Part shown: positions 53,352-64,000 of the stretch, piece by piece
How the letters are laid out: each line of letters begins with the position of its first letter
Numbering within the stretch: position 1 is the first letter of the stretch
Assembly (NCBI GenBank): GCA_022496805.1
Contig: CM040093.1
Location: 9,758,213 to 9,822,212, forward strand
DNA from: Pohlia nutans
Lineage: Eukaryota > Streptophyta > Bryopsida > Bryales > Mniaceae
Length of the DNA: 64,000 bases
Reading direction: 5' to 3'
Program-made: the position numbers and the translations under genes
Notes under the pieces: model-generated
Told to the model about the DNA's origin: nothing
Seen by the model: the letters and a program-made list of their open reading frames with translations, nothing else
The model's database searches: none

Positions 53352-53812
53352 GGGGCGGTTTACCTTACGGACCAAGAGCCGTAACCAAGGAAAATGGATT
53401 AATTCCATGGTCACACTTCATGGTCACACTTCCATGGTCACACTTCATGGTCACACTTCCATGGTCACACTTCAAAAAAAATGTAATTTTTAAAGCCCTT
53501 GGGCCTCTCACTAAGTGTAAACCGAACTTGGACCGGGACCTAAAAAATAATAAAACGGCATTTCAAGCCCATGATCTCCTCGTTCGGCAATGAGAGAACC
53601 CTTTTTGCCTCTCTCACCACAAAATCCGGGGGACCCTTCAACATTATCCATTAGGCCTATTTTAAGGTTTTTTGGGGACCTCAACTCCTTTGGTCACTTT
53701 TCTGTTTTCCTTGTAGTGTAAACCCAAGTCATCCTGGGACGAGTTGATGGAGCCAATCATAGATTTTAGAGCTGCATGGGACGAGTTCTTGGTCCGTAGT
53801 GTAAACCGCCCC
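53352..53812. mobile_element. PIF/Harbinger-like miniature element, 461 bp
   Basis: Ends GGGGCGGTTTACCTTACGGA and its complement with two mismatches, continuing CCAAGA. Flanked by TAT (53349-53351, 53813-53815); E2 has a single TAT at this site (37627-37629). A 3-bp duplication and G-rich ends fit PIF/Harbinger. Contains the short tandem array at 53405-53474. Confidence 0.88.
53405..53474 (+). repeat. Short tandem array, 13/14-bp alternating units
   Basis: Five units of TGGTCACACTTC, joined alternately by A and CA (CATGGTCACACTTCATGG..). Lies wholly within the Harbinger-like element, so it probably arose by slippage there. Confidence 0.9.
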
Positions 53813-53831
53813 TATATCTCCCAAAAATTAA

Positions 53832-54224
53832 CCTCTAAAGGGCCCTGAGGATGGAATATGGCCTCGGCTGGGATTGTACCATGAATTGAGGCACCTTGCA
53901 ATGCATATTACTTGAAACAACCAAAAAGCAAAAGAAGGGCCCAAAGATGAGGAAAATTGTGAAACCTTCAAAAATAAAATTGGAATCACTATGTGTATTC
54001 TATGGAGTCTTTTGTGCCCATTTATACGTATTTGCAGCATATACAGGCGGTGGTAGAGTTGCTCTAAATTACTCCAAAAATTTTGAAAAAAATATATACC
54101 ATTAATGGTATTGACATTGACGTCTACAAAAGAATTCACCATCACAACATCATTTTCTAGTCTTCAATATATAAGTACAAATGTAAACCTTTGCAGCAAC
54201 TTCGTATGCATATCCTTTTAGGGG
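53832..54224. mobile_element. TTAA element U, 393 bp, inside E3
   Basis: Flanked by TTAA at 53828-53831 and 54225-54228. Ends CCTCTAAAGGGCCC and TATCCTTTTAGGGG. E2 has a single TTAA (37641-37644) at the matching place, direct evidence of TTAA duplication on insertion. Confidence 0.88.
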
Positions 54225-54290
54225 TTAAAGTGTCCGGATTTGAGAAATAGTGTCCCGGACACTAAATACGCCATTCAATGTAATGAAGGC

Positions 54291-55088
54291 TAGTACTGAA
54301 TGTTATGTTTGCAGGATTTCCTGGAAAGAGAAACTTGCAGAAAACTCACTGGTGGATAATTTGAATCTCATCATCATCCACATATTAAGCTTTTTCTGTG
54401 GAGTACGAGTACAGTACTACAGTACAGAAAATAACCAACTGATGAAGGATATTGGAATGAATGAACGAATGAGGGGAAAAAGGAACAACTTACTGATTCC
54501 CTGAAATTCAAATTGCTACAGAAAGAAAAGTGGTGAGTGGAGTGGTCTTTACTCTTTACGTCTTTCCAGGGGGCACTTTGTCAATATGCCAAACTGGGCA
54601 GCACAGTGCACATTACTTACATTGAGATCTGCGTACACATCATAAACATACCACCCTTGCAGCTGTTGTGCAACTGCAAGCCTTGCCAATTTTAACTCCC
54701 CTTGCCTCGATCAAACCAAACCCCCCCTTTTCAATTAAAATCAAAATTTGCATGAAAATTCCTCCACGTCTGCCTACTCTCATTTTATGTTGCTATATTT
54801 ATCATTTAAAAACGTTCTTGATGCTCTCACTGCAGTGGATATTTCACCATTTTGTCTCAAAATTTTAATAAATAATAATAATAATAATAAAAGAAAAAAA
54901 TGTTTCTGATGAATTGTTTTTGGCACACATGTAGAAAACATTAATGGGTGCTTTCTTCTTTTACAAGAAATGACAAAATGTAGTCGTTGGAATTACCTTA
55001 ATAATGAATTCAATCTCAAGTGTCATTTTTTCAAAGTTTGTGAAATAAATATCCGTGCATTTTAATTTTCTTTAATTTTTTTTAATTT
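54291..55088. other. Spacer, nothing recognised
   Basis: No gene or element ends. (AATA)n-type run at 54866-54895. Confidence 0.35.
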
Positions 55089-55312
55089 TTGTTTTAGACA
55101 AATGGTGTTTATTCCACTGCAATGAGCCAAAACCACACCGCTGGGAAACCAAGCTGAACAATGGGCAATGTCTCAACAACAACCAAAAAACACCCATTGG
55201 AGATTTTGGCCTTGATGGTTTTACTACTATGACTTATTTTGTTGTATTGGTTTGCAATGGAATGAAAAGACTCATTTGTGTCAATTTAAAAATAAATAAA
55301 AAACATACTATG
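55089..55312. mobile_element. Two retroelement-like tails, tail to tail outward
   Basis: 55089-55190 on the minus strand ends CATTGCAGTGGAATAAAC..TTTGTCTAAAACAAAAATTA; 55200-55312 on the plus strand ends TTGCAATGGAATGAAAAG..TTTGTGTCAATTTAAAAATA. Both resemble the tails at 5195 and 44141. Confidence 0.45.
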
Positions 55313-55385
55313 TTCTTTTATTTTATTTTTAAAAAGGAAAATAGATTGGAGTAACCGGGTTGCAAGGACTCCACGTCATCTGAAG

Positions 55386-55985
55386 ATGAGGCTTCCATGT
55401 ATCGGTGGGGGGTTCCAAAAAGGTGGAAGCTACTAATTCACCACCAAAATGGGTGAACCCAAGAGTATGTTTTCTATTTGTACCAAAATGGGCGGAATAT
55501 GGGTGGTTCTTGAGACTTCATTTCTTATCTTTTAGTGCCTTTCACCTAACCAATCCTCACATAGAAACTTGCCCTAAGGCTAGACTTTCATGTATCAGTA
55601 AGGGTCATGAAAAGGTGGAAGCTACCAATTCACCATCGAAATGGGTGATCTAGGAGTATGTTTTCCATTTCTACCAAAATGGGTGGACCATCGGTGACTC
55701 TTGAGACCTCAGTTCTTGTCTTGTAGCGCTAGCGGCTTTTACCCACCCGATGCTCGCATGGAAGCCTGCCCTAACGCCATGCTTTTATGTATCGATGACG
55801 GGTATTAAAAAGCTAAAACCTACCGTTTCACCACTGAAATGAGTGAATCCAAGAGTTTATTTTTCATTTGTACCGAAATGGGTGAAGCATGGGTGATTTT
55901 TGAGACCTCGTTTCTTGTCTTCTAACGGCTAGCACCCGCGATGTTCACATGGAAGCCTACCCTAATTAAGGTCCTCATGCAAGCA
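55386..55985 (+). repeat. Tandem repeat, three units of about 192-196 bp
   Basis: Units start near 55422, 55614 and 55810 with GGTGGAAGCTAC / TTCACCAC; each contains AAATGGGTGA, ACCAAAATGGGTGG and TTCTTGTCTT. A partial unit precedes (55400-55421). Units have diverged by point changes and small indels. Not open throughout; no satellite family recognised. Confidence 0.8.
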
Positions 55986-56477
55986 AATCTTAGGAAATTG
56001 TTTCCACTGGGTGAGTGTCTTTTCATGCAGCCAAGCGGGCTCTCAGCCTCTCACAACCCTTTTTTAAATAAATACTGTAAATATAATGCTGTTGGGCTCA
56101 TTGATTAACAAGGGGCTTGTACCGACCGACCATTTGGTGAGATTTTAATTCCTAATGTCTGGCTTTAAATTCTTCCTGGACGGAACCAAGACTGTAATTT
56201 GATTCCACCAAAAAAAATTAAAAAGAGAGAGAGAGAGAGGCTGACGAGGATTGGTTCCATGTACCTACTAAAAGCCAAAAGCAGAAAATTAGGGATTAGA
56301 ATGATACCAAAATCAGTGTCCACTTGATTGAAAAGTTTAAGTTAATAAAACTAATAATTACGAAATTATACCAGGTTAATCTTTTTCTTTTCTTTTCAAA
56401 ACAAATAGACATTATATTCCTATGTGAAACAAAACACACATCAAACCAAGGGATAGGCCCCGGCGGAAGAAACCAGG
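55986..56477. other. Spacer, nothing recognised
   Basis: About 490 bp; (GA)n run at 56224-56239. No gene or element end. Confidence 0.35.
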
Positions 56478-56481
56478 TTAA

Positions 56482-57833
56482 CCCTTTAGTGCTTAGGGCC
56501 GATTTACACCTAGAGGCCAGGCCAATTCCCCTTGAGGCCGATTGCAAGAAATTTCAGCCCCTTTTGGGTTAGAGGCCGGCCTCAACTACCCATTATAATA
56601 AGATTATAACGGGGGCAAATTCTCCCATATGTAAAGGTTTTGGGGCCAAGAAGCCAAGTCGATTCAATAAATATAGCAAATTTTAGCCCCTCTCTCTCTC
56701 TTTTCAAAAGAGCCGTTTAGATTTCCACATAATCCAACGGATTTAGTTCGTTGAAGAAAATCATCTTTTATATAAAAAAAGGTTTTTTTTACTGAAATTT
56801 GACATTGGCATCGAGGCCAAGAATTGGCCCTCCATTTTTTATGCACCCAATTCAAAGAGCTCGGGCTGTGTCATACCATGCGTTTTTAAAGTAAAAAATT
56901 CATATCACCAAGTCCGCCCCGGCTCTAGGTGTAAAGGGGTTGGAGCCGATTTCAGCCTTTTGACCAATCACAAGTGAGGATTTCAAGCCTCTTATACAAC
57001 AAATTGGCCCAACCTCTCGGTGTAAAGCAGCCTTTAGTTGACCACATTATGGTCACAAGACTACAAGAGTGTCGAAAATACAAATAACAGAAAATCCGTG
57101 AATAATTTGATTGTGAATTGTGATGTTCAGATTTGGAGATTTATAATACACATCTTCTAGAAAAAGTAAATTTCAATCTAGAGTTGCGCAACTATCAAAA
57201 TACATATGTTCAAAACACCAAAATACTGCAAGTACATCAAAATATAGCAAATACTTACAAATATAGCACATGTACTATGTTGTATTTCTAGTATTTGGAA
57301 GTTTGTTATCTCGTTTTTTCCTAGATTGTGTTCTCTTGTTCATGTTCCAGTAGTGTATGTATTCTAATCTTGATCAATGTACCAACTAAGTCTTTCAACT
57401 TGTAACGTATATATTTTTGTCCTAAATTGCATACGGATAAGTCACTCTCACTCATAAAAATCACAATAATTATGTGTGATTATGTTCTTGATATGAAAGA
57501 TTGTAATGGAGAAGTGTTGACATAGGGCATTGTTGAACTGCGTTACTTTCATTTTAGAAAATTTAACCCAAATTCTATTTGACTTTGAAGTCACACACCC
57601 TCCAAAATCTCATTTTTGAGTGTGCATTATATGGTTGAAAGACACACTATAATCTTGCAATTCCACCATTGGATGATTATCTAATTTTGGCAAATTGTCT
57701 CCACTCCAGTTGAGAATACGATTGTACGGCTACTTTCTAATTTAATCCATTCTATTATTGATAATATCAATCACATCGGAAAAAACTATTGAAATCCAGT
57801 GCACACATCTACAATACCCTAGTCACTAAAAGG
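56482..57833 (+). mobile_element. TTAA element, family B (B4), interrupted by S
   Basis: Flanked by TTAA at 56478-56481 and 57834-57837. After CCCTTTAGTGC the 538-bp element S intervenes; then TTGACCACATTATGGTCA and the rest of family B follow, with the B2-type right half. Without S it is about 810 bp. Confidence 0.85.
56496..57033. mobile_element. PIF/Harbinger-like miniature element S, 538 bp
   Basis: Ends GGGCCGATTTACACCTAGAGG and CCTCTCGGTGTAAAGCAGCCT. Flanked by TTA (56493-56495, 57034-57036), the classic PIF/Harbinger target. Inserted in the first 15 bases of B4. Inner GGCC-rich blocks (GAGGCC.., TTGGCC..) recur in both orientations. Confidence 0.82.
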
Positions 57834-57837
57834 TTAA

Positions 57838-58270
57838 TCGAGCGACGAAGTTGGGATGGTCACAAGACCTATGGTACACCAACATGTTTCTAATTCAACC
57901 CTCATGTTTTGGTGGTGTACATTCCAAATCAAAAATGTCTATTATCCGTACATGAAGGCAAAATTAATTGGAAACATGGTGGTAATAGGTTGGTGTACCT
58001 TAACTGTTGCTAAGTTTGGTTTGAAGAGAACAAGAGAGAACCTTATGTTAGAGCCACACAACCAGCAGGTCTAAAAGGGATGAAGTAAACTATATTTTTG
58101 TAAAGTAGGGGGATAAGAAAATGAACTGAAGGTTACATGTGGTGTTTGTTAAATATAGTTTTTCCACTAGTCAAGAAATGGAGTTTGTAACCATCAATTT
58201 GTTTAGCATCAAGAACCTCTAATTTGAAATGGAATGGAAGTTTAATTATAAAAATTCAGCATCACTATTC
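57838..58270. other. Spacer, nothing recognised
   Basis: 433 bp between B4 and P2; no gene or element end recognised. Confidence 0.35.
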
Positions 58271-58274
58271 TTAA

Positions 58275-58849
58275 CCCCTAAAGGACCGGGGGTGTTTTTA
58301 GCTTAGCTCTTGTTTTCTTGACTAGCTCTTATAACAAGCTCAATTCCTCATTGGTGTGGGTTAATTTTGACGATCGGCACTGTTGAAATTAAAGAAGACT
58401 TACATAGCTTTTGTATGAAAAAAGGATCAACAAAATCGCACAATTTTTGAGAAAATGCCACCGTTGAGAAGATTGATAGAACTCGTTCGGGGTATTTTAT
58501 ACATATGCTGAAATCGGATTGATCAAAAGTGCTCCAAAAATTCTGAAATTTCTACCATGCATAATGGTCATCATTTTGAACATGTGCAAAAAATTTCAAA
58601 AAATTTGGAGGTGTGAGGAGGAAGATATGAGGGTCTCAAGTGACACCCAAATAGCCTCCTTGCAGCTCAAAAAAATCACCAAAAATTGCACACTTCATGA
58701 AATTTCGATCAAGAAGTACCCACAGATTTAGCTCTCAAAAAGAATGAGGGTCTCTTTGTTGCTCACCTTACAATTCACGGCCCAACAACTTGAATTTCCT
58801 CACTTTCTAGTTTCAGAAGCCGCGTGGTGGCCTCCTGGTCCTTTAGGGG
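58275..58849. mobile_element. TTAA element, family P (P2), 575 bp
   Basis: Flanked by TTAA at 58271-58274 and 58850-58853. Ends CCCCTAAAGGACCGGG and CTGGTCCTTTAGGGG. A weak palindrome (GCC..GGC) is centred at base 25 from the right end. Interior AT-rich, non-coding. Confidence 0.85.
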
Positions 58850-58972
58850 TTAAACAAAACAAGAAAAATTTGTCACTTGGTTTTTTACAAGCTTCTATTT
58901 TTGAACGTTGTTCCTACTATGTGTGCCATGGCTTTGAAAGCATCTTCTGAATACATCCGCAGCAGTAAGAGT

Positions 58973-59281
58973 AATGGCCCATTCACACAAGAAGCTCTAG
59001 CACTTGCGTTGGGTTCCCGGAATGCTGCAAGGTAAATTTCAAAAATAATATACAATTTCTTGTGGTGTCAGAGCTTTGTCTCTTCTTGCTTTTGGGGAAC
59101 GCATGTACGTTGGTGAAACGCAAATTTCTTGCAGCATCCAAAATGCGTTGGAGCAACTTCTTGCATGCGTCATGTTAAAAAATGAATTTTACAGGAGCAC
59201 ACTGTAGCTACCAAAAGTTTACGTGACAAACGCAAATTCTCTGCTGCACTCACGTTAGATAACCGGTGTGAATGGACCATG
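58973..59281. mobile_element. Miniature element with AATGGCCCATTCACAC ends, 309 bp
   Basis: Ends AATGGCCCATTCACAC and CGGTGTGAATGGACCATG. Flanked by AGT (58970-58972, 59282-59284). Related by its ends to 46337-46650. Inner sequence has repeated CGCAAATTTCTTGCAGCA-type motifs in both orientations. Confidence 0.65.
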
Positions 59282-61109
59282 AGTAAATTCAACATTAAGT
59301 GACTGTTCATGAATGCGGGATGTTCCTGTTCTATGTACACATGAAAAGAACCCAACATAGAAGCATATTAATACACAATATCAACAACATGGTAGCTATT
59401 TTTTTTTAAGTGATCGCATATTAAATTAGGAAAGAATAAATTGGAGAAAAAGTGCAGCTATACACCCTTCAATCAAATGTTTTTACAAAGCTTATTTGTA
59501 CATGGTGTTGGCTTTGGTATATTATTGAAATTTGCTAAAAAGGACCAAAATTTATTGAACCTAGAAAAGTGTTGGGTGTCATATTATGTCCATTACGATA
59601 TGTATGTTTTTTTGAGGTAGATAGAAGCCTCACTATTATAACGTTGTTCCCGGGGAGTGCACTTTTTATTAAACATTGGCATTACGTGCATTGATGACCT
59701 CCTATAAAAATACCCCTTGTATACATTAGAATATTTTTATACTTTTTTATGTATATAAATGTAGTGTAAATATACAACCCTATTTTCAACCTTAAATATG
59801 CTTTTTGTATGTATATATAGTACGGTAGTATTCAAATTAATCCCCTTTTTGTGCTCTCACGTGATTCCTTACACAAAAACATGCACCCTGGGGTGTTGTT
59901 GTACTAATCATATAGAAGATGCTCTTAGGCATCATTTAAGTGTTTATCAATTTGAAACTTATAAAACAATAATTGAAACCTGGATAGAATCTTACTAATG
60001 TTTACTAACCAAACTACACATGGATTTAGGTAGAAAATGTTATTCTTAATGCATATGATTCAATAAAAAAATCCATAATTATGGATTAGTAGTCAAAGGC
60101 CAATAAATTTTGAAACTCCATATGTAATTCTTCAGTTTATTATGGATCTTGTTTTGAAAAAATCTGAAACTTAGGCACAAATTGTGAAAAAATAGAGTTT
60201 ATAAACAATATGTTAACCTTATTAAATGAAGTGTGAATTTTTTTACTTTTGCTATACAAATTTCCATATTCAATCACCATTTAGCTCGTGAGATTATGAC
60301 ATTTTGTATAAAGTCTATAAATGTGAAGGTTTTTGGAAAACAAGTGTATTACCTTCTTTCATTCAATCTTTTCTCAAACCAAAACCTAGACTCTTGCAAA
60401 CATGATTTGGTTCTAATATCAATTTTTCTCACCTTTCTAATGCCATAGATTTTAATCATACACTCAAAATTTGTTCAACTATAAAATCAATAATCAATTC
60501 AATGATAATATTCAATAGGATAAGTAGAATCTTACGAATATAAGCACAATTTTTTATGGTTTTCAAACAAAATTGTATAATCCATGATGGTAAATGTACT
60601 ATCCTACCCTTTTATTTCCAATTCAACCATATAGATTCACAACATACATTCAAATTGCTACAAATATAAGGAAATAAAATTTTCAATGCCAATCTATATT
60701 TGTATGACAATATTTTCTTTTCAAAATAGTTTTTTCATCATCCATTGCCACAATCTCAATTTTTCCATTCAATCATACAAAATCAATGTCTTTGACCTGT
60801 TATAGTTTTCCAATGAGTTGCACAATTTCATTTGAGAAGAACTTTTATTGAACCTCCTACAATCTAAAATCAAACAACGAACACTTGAGACTCACACTCT
60901 CAACACGGAGAAAACCCTAAACTTTACTACCACTTTGTGTGACGTTTATTGGCCTCAATTGTAGCTTGCATTGTATGAGGTATTGAATATATCAAATTAT
61001 TGATAGTACCCTCGTCAATATGCTTCCATTTTTTTTGTGTTACGGAAAACACTAACTTTTCAACGCTATGTTTGCAATGCTCCTTCAAGAAATGCTTTAA
61101 ATTGGATTA
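59282..61109. other. AT-rich spacer, nothing recognised
   Basis: 1.8 kb with no gene or element ends. Confidence 0.35.
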
Positions 61110-61640
61110 TCATTTCAAAAGCAACCTCAATTTCCCAATTGGATTTAGATCTAGAAAATTGGGTGGCCAAGGAACTTGCACATAACCATAATCCTCACAA
61201 AGTTTCTTGTTCTCATGATCTTGATGCCATGTTGCTCCATTTTGCTGCGAAGTAGACATGATTAAGGCTATTACAAGAACTCTAAATGAAAAGAATAAAG
61301 TGAGGTTCATGAACTCTCTCGCTACTTGAGAAACATTGAGGTCCCAGTTGAGGTCTAGTTTATAATGAGGAGATGTGCGCTCCATCTCACTCATTTTTCT
61401 CACGTGTATCAATCATGTGCAACTCCCTTTTGCAATGCAAGTAAAAACACCAACATGGAATTTTCCCGACTTGAAGCTTAGCTTCAAAAAAAATTCAAAC
61501 ACCCCATTGTGACTTTGAAAGCCCTAATTTGCAAGCAATATTTTCATAATCCCATTTGAAATGCTTGCTAAGGGTATAAACCTTCGTATTCAACTTCTTA
61601 CCCTTATTTAAATCTCTTTTAGGAGCCACCATTTCTCTTT
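61110..61640 (-). pseudogene. Decayed Tc1-like transposase, minus strand
   Basis: Reading leftward from about 61640: a helix-turn-helix region (TKVYTLSKHFKWDYENIAC then KLGLSKSQW), then stops and shifts, then SQQNGATWHQDHENKK and VQVPWPPNFLDLNPIGKL near 61110-61250. The last two match the second catalytic motif and the PDLNPIE motif of Tc1-like DDE transposases, with the catalytic Asp (QQN) and Glu (PIG) both changed. No terminal repeats were found. A different lineage from the element at 47121. Confidence 0.7.
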
Positions 61641-62916
61641 GTCATTTTGCAACCTTGAATTAGAAAGGGGTACAAAGACCATAGATCCTATAGTTTGGTG
61701 TATGTATGATATATGTTTTACAATTAATCTACATATTATTTGAACCTATAATGTTCTCATTCATATCTTCTTTTGTGAGCATCGAAATGGTAATGATTTT
61801 TTTTGCAAATTGTCACATCTCATATATTAGGCAAGAGCCATTATAAAGTATTAGTTAATTCCACACTTGGGGTGAGAGCATGGTAAACTAAACCACTTGC
61901 GATCCTTATAAGGAAGCAACAATGCAGGTTAAAAAATCCATTGAAATTTTATTTTTTGTGAATTTCTTTTGTTGATAAAATAATAGATACGATGTTTAAC
62001 AAAGTCTCACAAAAGAAAATTGAAAATATCATTTTCAATAAGTATTTATGTGGGTTATAGTAAGGTTAAAGTGGTTAAAATTGAAAAGGTAGTTCCAACC
62101 AAATTGAAAAGTAGATATAAAACAAGTTGAAAATGCATTAAATATTTACGTTTTCAAGATCTTTTTATTTGGAGCCTTCAAATGTACAATGAGCTTAGAG
62201 AATACAAAATTTATATTTATATTGAATTCATCAAATTTGCTCCCGAAATTTGATTTAAACATCTATCTCAAGCTTTGCTATTAGTAACCTTTTTTAATAC
62301 TTTAATTTGAAACTTTGGATTAAAGTACCTAATAGGACAATAGAGTGTGCAAAAGAATTAGAACTAAAATATAAAACTTTTAGTGGTGATTTATGGCCTT
62401 TGACCAAGAAATTTGTAATTGAAGCATTGAGGATGACATTTTTAGTACAGTTGACCATGCTTTCAGTCACTCGTTTTAAACAAAGTGAAAAAATTAATAT
62501 TAAGCAATCAAAAAATAATTTATTGTTAAGTAAAGGATAAGATTAAAAAGAAAGTAATATGAGTTGCAGGAACTATATTATCCCTAATATTATATATTCT
62601 AAACGTATATTTTATTGTACACTTTTGCGTGCAATTATGAAGGCCACAATGTTTCTAAAGAATGTGAGCTTTGTGAGTACAAAATCTTCATTGTGTGAAG
62701 GTATTTTTTTGTTTTTGAAGATAATTCAACTCATAGTATAATTAGAAAGGTGATAATCCGGTATTGAGTATAGTTTTCTAGAATGTAGGTTGTTGGTGGA
62801 TTTGAAGTCTAATGTAACCCTTACCAGACCTTGACTTTTGGGTGTGTTAAATCCAATTCAAAGCTACATTCAAAAATCCTTTAACCAATGCTTGTCTATT
62901 ACTAAATTGCACATTA
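61641..62916. other. AT-rich spacer, nothing recognised
   Basis: 1.3 kb; no gene or element ends. May include flanks of the Tc1-like relic. Confidence 0.35.
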
Positions 62917-62920
62917 TTAA

Positions 62921-63488
62921 CCCCTAAATGCCTAGAGCCCTCTCCAAATTCGGCAGTTTTGCAAAGATGCATTACAAAATGCAACTTAGAGGGATATTTT
63001 GAACTTGATATATGAATAAAAGTTGTACATTATGAATTTTAGATTCTATCCATACGGTTAGATCTATGATTGCTATTATCAATAATTTTGTATAAAATTT
63101 GAAACGTGAAATTCAAATTATTTTGTAATTCAATTACGAATAAGATATTGACAATCTACGGATGAAATTTTTTGTGATTGGTTGAAATGTAATACTCTAA
63201 GTGTAGTGATTTTTGGAGATTTTTTGGTTGCTTAATTATATGAGTTGACTTTTTTTAGAGCACTTTTACACTGAAATCTTCATTATTTTGGGCGAATCAC
63301 TACAACATGAAATGAGGCATAAAAATTTCACAAATCATCCCCTTTCTAATCAGATCACATATGCATGAAGCTAACTTCCCATAGAATCTACAGTAAAAAT
63401 TCTACACCGCTAAAAGTGCATGACAGATGATAAATTTTAGATGAAATCTGTACATCGTCCAAAAAATGGACGCTTAGGCAGTTAGGGG
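62921..63488 (-). mobile_element. TTAA element, family M (M2), 568 bp
   Basis: Flanked by TTAA at 62917-62920 and 63489-63492. Ends CCCCTAAATGCCTAGAG and CGCTTAGGCAGTTAGGGG. Palindrome GTCCA-AAAAA-TGGAC at 63457-63471, base 25 from the right end. Close inverted match of M1. Confidence 0.9.
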
Positions 63489-63492
63489 TTAA

Positions 63493-64000
63493 ACATTAGG
63501 CAAGTCAAGGTTGAACTTGTTCATCTAAATCATTCTTATTGAAGAAATATAGAAAAATACCATTATATATAAATTTTACCATTATGTGAATTATAGGGAG
63601 ATGGGAGGGGGAAATAAATGATTCATATTGTACAATGTGTTTTTGGATACCATTTTTTTTAGTTTGATTTTCCTCCCACAAGTTAATTTTCTTGGATAGT
63701 TATGAACAATGAACTCAAAGAAGTAACTTAGTGTAAATTTTGGGTACATATGAGAGAACAAAGGGTATTTAATGGGGGGCTATGAAATAATTGGAATATT
63801 AGACTATTATAGTATATTTAGGGTATATCCCATATATTTTCTAAAAATATTCCTAAAATATTCCCAAATTGGTTTTAAAACACCCTATATTACTTCTATA
63901 AATTTATAATTTTTATCTCAAATGAATAAAAGACACCCTATGTTTGTTCTCTCATAGTTATCTAAATCTTAACAGTGACTTCCCCGGGATAATGAAAATT
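63493..64000. other. AT-rich spacer, nothing recognised
   Basis: No gene or element ends up to the window edge. Confidence 0.35.

Larger units (their letters stand above)
53109..54282 (+). mobile_element. hAT-like miniature element E (E3), with two inserts
   Basis: Ends TACATTGAATGG..TTTAGTGTCC and GGACACTAAATACGCCATTC then AATGTA. Flanked by ATGAAGAC (53101-53108) and ATGAAGGC (54283-54290), an 8-bp duplication with one change, as in hAT elements. It holds a Harbinger-like element (53352-53812) at TAT and a TTAA element (53832-54224); E2 shows both sites empty. Confidence 0.75.

Noticed and set aside
53405..53474. CRISPR-like array
   Set aside because: Units are contiguous 13/14-mers without spacers, in a plant transposon; simple tandem slippage.

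Overview
The window is AT-rich nuclear DNA from a land plant. The evidence is two spliced genes of plant type: CNOT11, a CCR4-NOT subunit, and a DUF2921 seven-membrane-segment protein. The species cannot be fixed. The short introns of the DUF2921 gene, the lack of any visible LTR retrotransposon and the dominance of small DNA transposons suggest a bryophyte or other non-seed plant, but this is a guess.

Layout. 1-1141 holds the last four exons of one CNOT11 copy; the rest lies left of the window. 1144-10390 is stacked transposable elements. 11090-14233 is the DUF2921 gene (3 exons). 14470-19987 is more elements, the last ending 292 bp before the start codon of a complete 12-exon CNOT11 gene (20280-25630). 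Its last 1141 bp (24529-25669) look identical to 1-1141. 25670-64000 has no host gene that I can recognise. It contains small DNA elements, a nearly full-length Tc1-like element with a broken transposase gene (47121-48747), a second Tc1-like relic (61110-61640), a tRNA-type SINE with 15-bp target duplications (48911-49093), LINE/SINE-like 3' tails and simple repeats.

The main theme is a large set of non-autonomous elements, about 28 copies in some 15 families, that all start TTAA-CCC(C/T)TAAANGNCC and end with the mirror image. In three cases another copy in the window shows the empty target as a single TTAA or TTAG. This is the signature of the piggyBac superfamily, which is not usually reported from land plants. 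The copies are nested: at 7148-9571 three different TTAA elements sit in the three TTAA sites of a fourth. Many families also carry, at one end only, a family-specific palindrome centred 24.5 or 25 bases inside the element. No piggyBac transposase is seen here.

Other element types show their own target duplications: PIF/Harbinger-like (3 bp, TTA/TAT/TAA), miniature CACTA (3 bp), an unclassified 608-bp element (4 bp, AGAT), a hAT-like element (8 bp) and TA-flanked miniature elements. The region after each CNOT11 copy shares long, diverged repeats in the same order, partly inverted, so the locus looks like an old segmental duplication reshaped by transposons; the identical CNOT11 ends look much younger, or are an assembly artefact. 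All coordinates and matches were read by eye.
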